A stretch of DNA of 59,876 nt, taken from positions 1 to 59,876 of the forward strand of contig CAYGDY010000015.1 of NCBI GenBank assembly GCA_964348795.1, read 5' to 3'. A program made the position numbers and the translations under genes. The notes below the pieces were generated by a model, which worked only from the letters and a program-made list of their open reading frames with translations, searched no databases and was not told where the DNA came from. Positions 42,531 through 51,518 of this stretch are shown piece after piece. Position 1 is the stretch's first letter, and each line of letters begins with the position of its first letter. This DNA comes from JADLAT01 sp964348795 (GTDB taxonomy: Bacteria > Pseudomonadota > Alphaproteobacteria > Micavibrionales > Micavibrionaceae).

Positions 42531-43541
42531 ATGAATACAGGCGTTAGAAAAATTATCGTCAAGGAAGACGATAACGGGCAGAGGCTGGATCGCTGGCTCA
42601 AGCGGTATGTGCCGGATATGCCCTATATTCTGGCGCAAAAGCTTCTACGCAAGGGTGAAATTCGCGTCAATGGCAAGCGGGTCAAGACCGACACAAGGCT
42701 GGAGGCGGGGCAGGAAGTCCGCATCGCGCCGTTTCAGGCTTCCCAGATTCTAGACAAAAAAGATGAAAAAATATCGGACAAGGATGTGGCGTATATTCAG
42801 TCCCTCGTGATCTATGATGACGGGGATGTGATTGCCATTAACAAACCGCCTGGTCTGGCCTCTCAGGGGGGGAGCGGGGTGTACCGGCATGTGGATGGCC
42901 TGCTCGATGGGCTCATGGGGGCTAACGGGGTGCGTCCCCGCATCGTGCACAGACTGGATAAAGACACCAGCGGGGTGATGCTGTTGGCGCGTTCGATAGA
43001 ATCTGCGCGGGGGCTGGGGCATATTTTTAAAGGGCGCGATATTCGCAAGATTTACTGGGGGCTGGTCTGCCCCGCGCCCGAAGCCTCGGAAGGGACAATC
43101 AATGCCCCGCTTTCCAAGCTGGGCGGCCCATTGCGGGAGAACATGGCCGTAGACGAGGAAGAAGGCAAAAAAGCCGTTACCGAATTCAAGGTGCTGGAAT
43201 ACGCGCACAAGCAAGCCGCCTTTGTGGCCTTTTGGCCCCGTACGGGCCGGATGCATCAGATCAGGGTGCATGCGGCGCTGATGGGCACGCCTATCATAGG
43301 TGACCCGAAATATGGCGAGCGGAAAATCGAACACGAACACCAGATGATCGGACTCGACGGGATTGACCTGTATAAAGGCCTTCACCTGCATGCCCGCCGG
43401 ATCATGTGCCCGCATCCGGTGAAAAAGGGACAGCGTCTTGATATTACAGCGCCTTTATCGCCGGAGTTGACGAAAAGCTGGAAAGCCTTCGGGTTTGAAG
43501 TCAACGCCAAAGGGGACCCTTTTGCAGGACTGAAGAAATAG
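42531..43541 (+). CDS. rluC: RluA-family 23S rRNA pseudouridine synthase (RluC-like)
   Basis: 336 residues. An N-terminal S4 RNA-binding domain (QRLDRWLKRYVPDMPYILAQKLLRKGEIRVNGKRVK) precedes the catalytic domain with HRLDKDTSGVMLLARS, whose Asp is the catalytic residue, and the conserved GRMHQIRVHAALMGTPIIGDPKYG and LHLHARRI. In E. coli RluC modifies U955, U2504 and U2580; the target here is inferred from family and the crcB-rluC-ATP12 neighbourhood. The ATG has GAAGGGA upstream. Confidence 0.87.
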   Translation: MNTGVRKIIVKEDDNGQRLDRWLKRYVPDMPYILAQKLLRKGEIRVNGKRVKTDTRLEAGQEVRIAPFQASQILDKKDEKISDKDVAYIQSLVIYDDGDVIAINKPPGLASQGGSGVYRHVDGLLDGLMGANGVRPRIVHRLDKDTSGVMLLARSIESARGLGHIFKGRDIRKIYWGLVCPAPEASEGTINAPLSKLGGPLRENMAVDEEEGKKAVTEFKVLEYAHKQAAFVAFWPRTGRMHQIRVHAALMGTPIIGDPKYGERKIEHEHQMIGLDGIDLYKGLHLHARRIMCPHPVKKGQRLDITAPLSPELTKSWKAFGFEVNAKGDPFAGLKK

Positions 43542-43596
43542 GATGGTGTTTTTGAGGGGGCAAGAGAGGAAATAGGGTTAAAGAGAGAGATTTTTA

Positions 43597-45336
43597 ATGA
43601 AAACGATGCTTCACTTTATCACCGCATGGCCGTGGCGTACAATCCTGCGGCGGATGTTCAAGACGGCCTTGTATCTGGGGCTGTTTTTCTTTGTCATTTT
43701 TACGGTTCTGACCAATCTGGGCGGGAATGGCGATGTGTATAAAAACGCCATTCAGGATTATCTGTCGCAAAGCACGGGCTATCATACCCAGATTGCAAAA
43801 CTCAATATGATGCGGTTTTACCCCGATATTGTGATTGACGTGGAAGGGGTGGAGATGCTTCCGCCTGATTCCGAAAACGCGGTCGTGACGATCGGCGCGG
43901 CCAGAATGGTTTTCGGATTTTTTGATATCGTCTTTTCCACACGCCGTTTCAAGGCGCTGGAATTTGAAAAAGTGCAGGCGGTGCGGGGCGTCTTGATCCC
44001 GCAAACTTTCAGGCTGGAGCATTTGGGAATTGTGGAGGCGCCGGAAGGATCGTTCTTGCGGGCCGCGGGCTGGCTTGATACCGTCCCGTTTCAGGCGTCT
44101 TTCGGACTGGAAGGGCAGGGCAGGAATACGGCCCGAAGCTATCGTCTTCTGGAGGCTTTGCCTGTTCTGGCGGGGGTGGGGGATTTTACCCTCAAAACGA
44201 TTGTCGGGAGTGAGGGCCATAGCGCGTTTACCCTGTCCGGTCTGGAGATTGCAGAGGCGGGCCAGCCTGTGACACAGGGGACTCTCGACGTTGTCCGGAC
44301 GGCGGACGGGCCGTGGCATGTGACGGGGCAGATGGAGGTTTGGCAGAATACGTCCGTGATCCAGCCGGATGTCCTGCTGGAGTTTGGCGCTGAAAAAACG
44401 GTGAAGGGGATACTCGCGGCAGAGCGTTTTGTTCTGGAGGATTTTACGCCGGCATCGCCTGTTGTCCGGTTTCTGGGTCTGTTTCGTCTTGTGGGGGATT
44501 GGACAGTGACGCTGGATCTGGATCTGCCGCATGTGCGGGCGGGCGGTGTTGAGTGGGGCGCGGTGAAAACGCCTTTGGTCTATACGCCGGCGCAATTCAA
44601 GCTCGGGCCCTTGTCCGGCACGGTGCTGGGCGGCGCGCTATCGGGAGAGATGACACTGGACGCACAACGGGCAGACCCCCATCGGCTTGTCTTGAAAAAC
44701 ACACTCTTTTTGAAGAATTTTGAAAGCGCTGTTTTAACCGGCGTGCCCGCCAAGAGTGCCGTTACGGAACAAAACAGGCTGGCAATCCAGACACAGGCAG
44801 AAGGCAAAACAGGAGAAGAGGCGCTGGAAAAACAGGAGGGGCAGGTCACGCTGGTTCTGGGCAATGTGGCCCTGAAGGCGGGCGTTTTGGATCAAATCCT
44901 GAAGGGGCTGTTGCCTGCGCTCTTTCCTGCGATGTCGCCCGATCAAACAATCACGGTGGGATGCGGTGTGGTTGATATGGCGCTGAAAGACGGGCGTTTG
45001 CAAACAAGTTCTGCCTTTTTGGATATCGGGCAGGCCAGCTTGCAACTGGACGGGACGTATGATGTCAAGACGCAGGCGCTGGATCTGGCGGTTCAGCCGC
45101 ATGTGAAATTCAGTGATGAGAAAGTGGTCTCCGATAAACCGCTCTATATCACGGGAGAAAGCGGGGCGTTTCAATTATCCCCCAATCCCTTTGTGGTGCG
45201 GGGTGGCGGTCTGGCCAAGGGCGCGATGGATCCTGCGTTTCAAGCGCGGGCGCTGGCAGGGATGGCGCTGGATTCCACACATCCGTGCAAGGCGTTCGTG
45301 ATCGAGTCCGAGGTGCTGGAGGCTCCCGCCCCATGA
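43597..45336 (+). CDS. AsmA-like membrane-anchored protein
   Basis: 579 residues. An N-terminal membrane anchor (TALYLGLFFFVIFTVLTNLG, residues about 27-46) is followed by a long beta-strand-rich periplasmic domain. FYPDIVIDVEGVEMLPP ... ARMVFGFFDIVFSTRRFKALEFEKV is the AsmA-type N-terminal pattern, and the C-terminus (LQTSSAFLDIGQASLQLDGTYDVKTQALDLAVQP) is the typical AsmA/TamB-like end. Such proteins are linked to outer-membrane lipid or protein handling. It overlaps the downstream ATP12 gene by ATGA. Confidence 0.75.
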   Translation: MKTMLHFITAWPWRTILRRMFKTALYLGLFFFVIFTVLTNLGGNGDVYKNAIQDYLSQSTGYHTQIAKLNMMRFYPDIVIDVEGVEMLPPDSENAVVTIGAARMVFGFFDIVFSTRRFKALEFEKVQAVRGVLIPQTFRLEHLGIVEAPEGSFLRAAGWLDTVPFQASFGLEGQGRNTARSYRLLEALPVLAGVGDFTLKTIVGSEGHSAFTLSGLEIAEAGQPVTQGTLDVVRTADGPWHVTGQMEVWQNTSVIQPDVLLEFGAEKTVKGILAAERFVLEDFTPASPVVRFLGLFRLVGDWTVTLDLDLPHVRAGGVEWGAVKTPLVYTPAQFKLGPLSGTVLGGALSGEMTLDAQRADPHRLVLKNTLFLKNFESAVLTGVPAKSAVTEQNRLAIQTQAEGKTGEEALEKQEGQVTLVLGNVALKAGVLDQILKGLLPALFPAMSPDQTITVGCGVVDMALKDGRLQTSSAFLDIGQASLQLDGTYDVKTQALDLAVQPHVKFSDEKVVSDKPLYITGESGAFQLSPNPFVVRGGGLAKGAMDPAFQARALAGMALDSTHPCKAFVIESEVLEAPAP

Positions 45337-46043
45337 AGCGCTTTTATACGCTGGTCTCGACAAAAAAAACACCCGCAGGATTTGAAATTGCGCTGGATGG
45401 GCGGTCTGTGAAGACGCCTGCGGGCGCGTTTTTATGTGCCCCGAATGAAGCGCTGGCGGAAGCGATTGTGCTGGAATGGGCGGGGCAAGAGGGCGAGATC
45501 AAGCCCGATACCATGCCCCTGACTCAGATTTTACACACCCAGCAAGATCAGGTGCGCGTGCAAAGACCGGCGATGACGTCTGCGCTGTTGAAATTTCTGG
45601 ATACGGATTTGCTCTGTTACCGGTGCGGGCCTCAGCCCGAAGGATTGGCAGACCGGCAGGCGGCCCTGTGGGACCCCTGCCTTGACTGGTTCGGGAAACG
45701 GTTCGGGACGCCTTTGCAGACCACAACCCGATTATCGGCCCTGAAACACCCTGAGGCCGTGCACAAAGCCGTGGCGGCCTTTATCGCGGGGCTGGACGCG
45801 GCGCGTTTTACCCTGCTCCAGATCCTCACGCCGCTTTCGGGTTCTCTGGTTTTGGGGTTGGCTTTTGTGGAAGGCATGATCTCGGCTGAGGCGGTGTTCT
45901 CTGTTATGCGGGTGGAGGAGCATTTCAAGGCGGAACTGTATAACGAAGCTTTTTACGGGCCAGACCCCGCGCAGGAGAAAAAAGATCAGGCGATCCGGCG
46001 GGATTTGGCGGCGGCAGAACTGTTTTTGAAAGCTATAAGGTGA
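45333..46043 (+). CDS. ATP12-type F1-ATPase assembly chaperone
   Basis: 236 residues. Binds the alpha subunit before F1 assembly in alphaproteobacteria and mitochondria. KRFYTLVSTKKTPAGFEIALDGRSVKTPAG is the family start, with EWAGQEGEIKPDTMPLTQ, YRCGPQPEGLADRQAALWDP and ILTPLSGSLVLGLAFVEGMISAEAVF. The Met overlaps the AsmA-like stop. The stop codon itself (TGA in AAGGTGAGCC) belongs to the composite terminator repeat that follows, so the repeat set the protein's end. Confidence 0.92.
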   Translation: MKRFYTLVSTKKTPAGFEIALDGRSVKTPAGAFLCAPNEALAEAIVLEWAGQEGEIKPDTMPLTQILHTQQDQVRVQRPAMTSALLKFLDTDLLCYRCGPQPEGLADRQAALWDPCLDWFGKRFGTPLQTTTRLSALKHPEAVHKAVAAFIAGLDAARFTLLQILTPLSGSLVLGLAFVEGMISAEAVFSVMRVEEHFKAELYNEAFYGPDPAQEKKDQAIRRDLAAAELFLKAIR

Positions 46044-46114
46044 GCCGTTTCACGGCTCTCTTTCCTAGATCCCGTGCGTGCGAATTTTGCTTCGCAAAAG
46101 GCCCACGGGATGAC
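46037..46114 (+). terminator. Composite repeat with terminator hairpin at the end of the ATP12 gene
   Basis: AAGGTGAGCCG-TTTCA-CGGCTCTC with a T-rich tail, then ATCCCGTGCGTGCG, a TTTTGCTTCGCAAAA hairpin and CACGGGATGACGG. The first bases overlap the ATP12 stop codon. Confidence 0.75.
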
Positions 46115-46187
46115 GGAAAATATACGTTTCTTATTTAAAATTATCATAAAATTTCAAGACCACGACATATATGAATATTTTATTTCA

Positions 46188-46216
46188 TTGACAAATCAAG
46201 TGAAAATTTGCAATAA
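46188..46216 (+). promoter_or_regulatory. Probable promoter of the exported-protein gene
   Basis: TTGACA at 46188-46193 and CAATAA at 46211-46216, 17 bp apart, in an AT-rich gap. Confidence 0.5.
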
Positions 46217-46253
46217 AAAATGCAATTAAAAAACTGCGATAAGGGTCTGTGTG

Positions 46254-46766
46254 ATGAAATCTCCGGTGTTGTTGGGTGCGATTTTCGCCGCGCGGGTTGC
46301 AGGCGCCGAGCCGGAGTGTCCGCAAGTGGTCAACCCGATTTTGGATCATGCCTCGGTTTATCTTCAGGTGCAAGGTGACAGGACCCATGATTATTCCGCT
46401 GTCGAGGCGGACAATAGAATCGGGGATCGTCTGTGTCTGCGGACCCATCTGGAAAAACTGCCCTCTATGGAATCCGGTCTGCAGGGTACAATCATCCATC
46501 AAATGAATGATGCGTTCGGTGTCTATACCGTTTTTGAAATCGGCATAGCGGAGGACGCTTCCTCAGAAATTTTGGAAGAGCCCACAGTGGGCAGTGAACA
46601 TCCGCCGGACAGAGAACGCGAAGCCGAAGACCCTCTTGTTTTGACGGGATTTTTGGGCGCCTATGAACGGGTTTCCGCGCATTGTGCCCTGTATGAAAGC
46701 ATCGGCTTCAGGGCGCAGGATGACCTGTCCCTTGTGGGTGAAATCGGGTTTCGTTACGAATTTTAG
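46254..46766 (+). CDS. Predicted exported protein, possible small outer-membrane barrel
   Basis: 170 residues from ATG 46254 (an in-frame GTG lies directly before). A short signal peptide is likely (MKSPVLLGAIFAARVAGAEPE, cut after AGA). The mature part has alternating beta-strand patterns (ASVYLQVQGDRTHDY, GDRLCLRTHLEKL, AFGVYTVFEIGIAED, DLSLVGEIGFRYEF) and ends in Phe, as outer-membrane barrels do. Two cysteines may pair. Family not recognised. It has its own promoter and lies before mutL. Confidence 0.6.
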   Translation: MKSPVLLGAIFAARVAGAEPECPQVVNPILDHASVYLQVQGDRTHDYSAVEADNRIGDRLCLRTHLEKLPSMESGLQGTIIHQMNDAFGVYTVFEIGIAEDASSEILEEPTVGSEHPPDREREAEDPLVLTGFLGAYERVSAHCALYESIGFRAQDDLSLVGEIGFRYEF

Positions 46767-46889
46767 AGCGTGCCGTGTGTCATCCCCGCTCTGTGCTATC
46801 GTGATTCCCAATAAGGATGACGATAAAACGGAGAGTGCCCTGTTAAAACACCCTAGATTTCAGCGCAGAAGGACGATAGACTCCCGCCC

Positions 46890-48671
46890 ATGCGTATTCG
46901 TTATTTGCCCGATACCCTGATCAACCAGATTGCCGCAGGCGAGGTGATCGAGCGGCCCTTTGCTGTCGTCAAGGAAATGGTGGAAAATGCGCTGGATGCC
47001 GGCGCGACAAAAATTTCCGTGGACTTGCGGGCAGGTGGGAAAAGCCTGATTGTGGTCTCTGATAACGGGCACGGGATGGGGCGTGAGGATCTGTGCGCCT
47101 CGGTGGACCGGCACGCGACCTCCAAACTGCAAGGCGATGATCTGCTGGATATCGGCACACTGGGGTTTCGGGGGGAGGCGCTGGCCTCCATCGGCGCGGT
47201 GGCGCGGCTCACCATTCGCACGCGGGCGCAAGGCGCACAGGACGCCTTTGAACTGTCTGTTGAAGGGGGACGCAAGGGTGATCCCGTGCCGAGCGCGCAT
47301 CCGAGCGGGACGCAGATCAGTGTGCGGGATCTCTTCTATGCCACGCCCGCCCGCCTGAAATTCCTGAAAACAGACAAGGCGGAAGGCATGGCGGTGAAAG
47401 ATACGCTGGTGCGGCTGGCCATGGCGTTTCCTGCCGTGGGGTTTGTGCTGGCCCACGAGGGGAAGGAGGTCTTGAATTTTCCGCCGGTGGCTGATTCCCA
47501 GAGCCGTCTTTCCGCTGTTCTGGGAAAGGAGTTTGGCGAAAACGCCATGCCCATTCTAGCCGAGCGGGATGGAATCCGCGTGGGCGGGTTTGCCTCCCTG
47601 CCGACTTATACGCGGGGGGCGGGATTATACCAGTATCTGTTTGTGAATGGCCGTCCCGTGCGGGACAGGATGCTTCAAGGGTGCGTGCGCGCCGCCTATG
47701 CCGATGTGTTGCATCGGGATCGTCATCCTGTACTGGCGCTGTTTATTACGGTGCCGGCGGGGACGGTGGACGTGAATGTGCATCCGGCGAAATCCGAAGT
47801 ACGTTTTCTGGACCCTGCCCTGATACGCGGGCTTTTGATGACGGCGCTCAAACATGCGATCCATACGCATGGCGGTTCCAGTTCCAGTCTGGGCGCGGTG
47901 CATATGCTGGAGGCGTTCCGGCCGCAAGGGCGCTCCTTTCCTCTTGCCCCTGCCGTGCCCTCGTCTTATGCCACTGGCGGACCCCGTCCGGTGCAGGGGC
48001 ATCTGGCTGAATCTGTGATGCAGGCCTATGCGCCGTCCGCCCCCTCCACACAGGAGGTGCCTGTGCAGGAAAACGTAGAAATGCTTTATCCTTTGGGGTC
48101 TGCGCGGGCGCAGGTGCACGAGAATTATATTCTCGCGCAAACGGCGGATGGGCTTGTGATTGTGGATCAGCACGCCGCACATGAGCGGCTGGTCTACGAG
48201 CGCTTCAAGGCGCAGATGCAGGAATGCGGCGTGGAAAAACAAGGCTTGCTCTTGCCCGAGATTGTCGAACTGGGGGAGGGCGGCGCTGACGCTCTGCTAC
48301 AGTATGCGGAAGGCCTATCGGCGCTGGGGCTGGAGGTTGAACCCTTTGGTATGGGGGCCGTGGCGGTGCAGGCCGTTCCGGCCCTGCTTTCGGACCGGAT
48401 GGATATTCAGGGCCTGATCCGTGATCTGGCCGATGAGGTGCAGGCGTATGAGCGGGCGCAGGGGCTGGAGGAGCGCCTGAACGCGCTGTTGTCCACTATG
48501 GCGTGTCATGGCTCTGTGCGTGCGGGCCGGCGGATGAATGTGCCTGAGATGAACGCGCTGTTACGCCAGATGGAGGACACGCCGCTCTCGGGGCAGTGCA
48601 ATCACGGAAGGCCTACTTTTATTACGTTGTCATTGGCAGATATCGAAAAACTGTTCGGGCGGCGGGGGTAA
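46890..48671 (+). CDS. mutL: DNA mismatch repair protein MutL, endonuclease type
   Basis: 593 residues. GHKL ATPase domain: LPDTLINQIAAGEVIERPFAVVKEMVENALDAGA, VVSDNGHGMG, RHATSK, GTLGFRGEALASI. The C-terminal domain has DQHAAHERLVYE, which fits DQHA(x2)E(x4)E of nicking MutL proteins, plus MACHGSVRAG and QCNHGRPT. The enzyme should therefore cut the nascent strand itself, without MutH, as in most bacteria outside the enterics. The Pro/Ser-rich linker lies at about residues 345-395. Start ATG 46890. Confidence 0.95.
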   Translation: MRIRYLPDTLINQIAAGEVIERPFAVVKEMVENALDAGATKISVDLRAGGKSLIVVSDNGHGMGREDLCASVDRHATSKLQGDDLLDIGTLGFRGEALASIGAVARLTIRTRAQGAQDAFELSVEGGRKGDPVPSAHPSGTQISVRDLFYATPARLKFLKTDKAEGMAVKDTLVRLAMAFPAVGFVLAHEGKEVLNFPPVADSQSRLSAVLGKEFGENAMPILAERDGIRVGGFASLPTYTRGAGLYQYLFVNGRPVRDRMLQGCVRAAYADVLHRDRHPVLALFITVPAGTVDVNVHPAKSEVRFLDPALIRGLLMTALKHAIHTHGGSSSSLGAVHMLEAFRPQGRSFPLAPAVPSSYATGGPRPVQGHLAESVMQAYAPSAPSTQEVPVQENVEMLYPLGSARAQVHENYILAQTADGLVIVDQHAAHERLVYERFKAQMQECGVEKQGLLLPEIVELGEGGADALLQYAEGLSALGLEVEPFGMGAVAVQAVPALLSDRMDIQGLIRDLADEVQAYERAQGLEERLNALLSTMACHGSVRAGRRMNVPEMNALLRQMEDTPLSGQCNHGRPTFITLSLADIEKLFGRRG

Positions 48672-48690
48672 CAAAAAGGGAAGGGACCTC

Positions 48691-49989
48691 TCATAACGCC
48701 TTCAGGTCTATAATCGCGCCGTCCAGCTTGCAGTTTTCGAGTTTTGCGCCCCTGAGGATCGCGCCTGTGAAATCGGCTCTGCGCAGGTCGCAACTGTGGA
48801 ATACCGTATTGGTGAAATCCACGCCCATCAGGATCGTATCGCGCAGATCAGTGTGCTCCAGCGTGGAAAAGCGCAGGTTGGCACCGCTCAGGTCCGTGCG
48901 CTTGAGGTGCTCCGCGCCGTTCTTGGTAAATTTCAGGGGGCAGAGCTTGGCATCGGTCAGGTCCACCCGTGTGAGCTTGGCGTATTTGAAGGTCGAGCCG
49001 CGCAGGTCCGCACTGTGCATTTTGCAATCCCTGAAATCTGAACGGTCAAAATTCGCGCTCTGCATTTCCGCGCCCCGTAAATCCTGATTGAGGAAGTTGC
49101 CGCCGATACAGTGTATGGCGGTGAGGGGAAATTTTTTAAGGTCCAGCACATCGCGCAGATCATAGCCGCTCAGGTCCAGTTGCCTGCCGCTTCGACCGGC
49201 GGTGGCGACCCAGAGCGTATGTTCCTCCAGCAGTTCCGGCAGGGTTTTCCCCAGATTTTCCAGCTTGCTTCCCATGTCTCTTTCAGTGATGGCAGAGCGC
49301 AAATCCAGACCTGTTTGCTCTGTGCGTTCCATCAGGACTCCGGTGATGATCGAGGCGCGCATATTGGCGTTGGTGAGATTGGAGCCCGTGAGATCGGCGT
49401 CGGTGAGGTTGGCCCCTTCAAAACTGGCCCCGCCCAGATTGGCGTCGACAAGGTTGACGCCGGACAGGTCAGCATCGGAAAAATCGGCGGACATGGCCTG
49501 CGCGCCAGCCATATTGGTTTCCGTGAGGCGGGCGCCTGTGAAAATCGCCTTTGCGCCCGTGCCGCCGGAGCGTTTGCGGTCTACCAGTTCACCGTGATCC
49601 CCGCGTTTCATGATCTTGCCTTCGCGCAAATCGACTTCGCGCATATCCGAGCCTGCAAGGTTGGCGCCCGCGACATAGGCGCCGCGAAAATCCGAGCGGG
49701 AAAAGTTGGCATTGCGCATGTTCGCGTTTCTGAGGTCGCAGGCAAAAAAGGAGACCCCGATAAAAGTGCCGTGGGACAGATCGGCCTCCACAAAGAGGGA
49801 GCCGGTGAAATCGGCCTGACTGAGGGTGTGTCCGGAAAAATTCAGGCGGGAGAGATCGCGGTATTTGATAACCGCCCGCGCGCCGCCGCGCTGACCTTTC
49901 AAATATTGGTCATGCTGGACCAAAATCGCGTCCAGCTCCCATTGCAACATCGGCAGAAGGTTGGAAGGGTCTGGCAGGAAATCCGTCAT
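48691..49989 (-). CDS. Pentapeptide-repeat protein
   Basis: 432 residues composed mostly of tandem A(D/N)LXX pentapeptides (LRNANMRNANFSRSDFRGAYVAGANLAGSDM; ANLGGASFEGANLTDADLTGSNLTNANM), which fold as a right-handed quadrilateral beta helix. There are two repeat blocks separated by a non-repeat section (about residues 235-300) containing ELLEEHTLWVATAGRSGRQLDLSGYDL. No membrane segment. Such proteins range from DNA mimics to binding platforms; the role cannot be told. ATG 49989 is preferred to an in-frame ATG at 50016. It converges with mutL. Confidence 0.88.
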   Translation of the reverse strand: MTDFLPDPSNLLPMLQWELDAILVQHDQYLKGQRGGARAVIKYRDLSRLNFSGHTLSQADFTGSLFVEADLSHGTFIGVSFFACDLRNANMRNANFSRSDFRGAYVAGANLAGSDMREVDLREGKIMKRGDHGELVDRKRSGGTGAKAIFTGARLTETNMAGAQAMSADFSDADLSGVNLVDANLGGASFEGANLTDADLTGSNLTNANMRASIITGVLMERTEQTGLDLRSAITERDMGSKLENLGKTLPELLEEHTLWVATAGRSGRQLDLSGYDLRDVLDLKKFPLTAIHCIGGNFLNQDLRGAEMQSANFDRSDFRDCKMHSADLRGSTFKYAKLTRVDLTDAKLCPLKFTKNGAEHLKRTDLSGANLRFSTLEHTDLRDTILMGVDFTNTVFHSCDLRRADFTGAILRGAKLENCKLDGAIIDLKAL

Positions 49990-50075
49990 GGAAGCCTTTG
50001 GTTCGTATGAGTGCAAAAGACCTTCAAGGCTGTTTGCTTGTGGAACAATCTCAAATTCTGCCCCCTCTTTTCATT

Positions 50076-51518
50076 TTATTCCACATTGGGGATGGTGTCT
50101 ATCATTTCAAAGCCTGAGGCAGTTTTCTGGGGTTTTTCAGGGGTTTTTTCTTTGCCTTTTTGTGCCGGTTGTGCGGGGGTGGGCGGTCCGGCGTGTGTTT
50201 CGGGAGGATTGCCGAGCAAAATGGTTACAAAATGCTCTGGTGTCAGAAGTGTTTGCGCGAGCGTTTTGAGGTCTTCCAGCGAGGTGGCCTTGATGGCTTT
50301 TTCGCGGCGATCCAGATAATCCATGGGCAGATCATCGAGCCTGAGCGAGAGGAGCAAGCCGGAGATTTTATCGGTAGAGGTCAGGGAAAGTGGCAAGGAG
50401 CCTACCAGATAATTCTTGGCATCCGTGATCTCTGTGGCTGAAACGGGTGCAGTTTTCAGGCGGTTGAATTCGGTCTTGATGAGGCTCAGCAGAGGGGCGA
50501 CATTCGCATTGGCGGTGGAGGAGGACACGGAGAGCGTATCGAGATGGTCCATCGTGTTGAGCGCAGAGTAAATCCCGTATGTCAGGCCGCGTTTTTCGCG
50601 GATTTCCTCTGTCAGGCGGGAGCCAAAACCGGACGAGCCCAGCACAAAATTCAAAACCTGCGCACTGTGATATCGGGGATCGGTCTGTGCAATTCCAGGC
50701 TGGAGGATTTCAATGACGGTCTGGGGGATGTCCTGCCGGTAGAGATAGGTCTTGCCCTGATTTTGCAGGGTCAGGTCCGGCACGGGCGGGACGGTGACAG
50801 CAGGCAGGAGGCCAAAGGTTTCATCCAGTTTGATAGCCAGTTCCTGCGGCGTGATATCGCCCGCCACGGCCACCACCAGATTATTTTTCCCCAGCAGAGT
50901 TTTGTGGAAATTCCTGAGGTCGCTCCGCGAAATTTTGGAGAGAGAGGTGAGGGTTCCACCACTGTTCATCGTATAAGGGTGCCCCGCATAGGCCTTGTCG
51001 TTTTGCAGGCGCGCGGCGATCCAGTCTGGCTCGGAAAGAGAGGATCTGATCCGGCTTTGATTGGCCGCAGACATCCGGCGGATGGCCTCGGAGTCAAAGC
51101 GGGGCTGGGTCAGTGCCATCTGCAATAGCGCAAAGGCACGGTCCTTGTTTTTCGTCAGGGTTTTGAGGCTTCCGGTGAAATGGTCGCGGGTGGCGCCGAA
51201 TTGCAGGGCAATCACGCGGTTTTGCAATTCGCCCTGAAAGGCTTGCGAATCCAGATCGCCCGCGCCCTCGTCCATCGTGTTGGAAGCCATGCGGGCCAGC
51301 CCTTGCCTGTCCTGCGGGTCCTGCGCCGATCCCGCGCCCTTGAAACCAAAATCCATGGAGAGGACGGGGATGGAATGATCCTCCACCAGCCATGCGGTGA
51401 GCCCGCCTGCGCTTTTGACTTCCTGAATGTTCAGGAGACCTGCCTGCGCGGGGCTCCACAGAACAATAAAAAACCCTGTGAGCAAAAGGCCAAAAAGAGG
51501 GATTGTGCGGGGGATCAT
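50076..51518 (-). CDS. M16-family peptidase homologue, inactive partner
   Basis: 480 residues with a signal peptide (residues 1-26, ending AQA) and the two-domain M16 fold. The zinc motif HxxEH of active relatives is absent: the equivalent region reads GLARMASNTMDEGAGD. The C-terminal part carries the partner-type features GFGSRLTEEIREKRGLTYGIYS. It likely forms a heterodimer with the active peptidase encoded just upstream (overlap of four bases), as in other alphaproteobacterial pairs. The Pro/Lys-rich tail (PPTPAQPAQKGKEKTPEKPQ) is unstructured. It should act in the periplasm. Confidence 0.9.
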   Translation of the reverse strand: MIPRTIPLFGLLLTGFFIVLWSPAQAGLLNIQEVKSAGGLTAWLVEDHSIPVLSMDFGFKGAGSAQDPQDRQGLARMASNTMDEGAGDLDSQAFQGELQNRVIALQFGATRDHFTGSLKTLTKNKDRAFALLQMALTQPRFDSEAIRRMSAANQSRIRSSLSEPDWIAARLQNDKAYAGHPYTMNSGGTLTSLSKISRSDLRNFHKTLLGKNNLVVAVAGDITPQELAIKLDETFGLLPAVTVPPVPDLTLQNQGKTYLYRQDIPQTVIEILQPGIAQTDPRYHSAQVLNFVLGSSGFGSRLTEEIREKRGLTYGIYSALNTMDHLDTLSVSSSTANANVAPLLSLIKTEFNRLKTAPVSATEITDAKNYLVGSLPLSLTSTDKISGLLLSLRLDDLPMDYLDRREKAIKATSLEDLKTLAQTLLTPEHFVTILLGNPPETHAGPPTPAQPAQKGKEKTPEKPQKTASGFEMIDTIPNVE

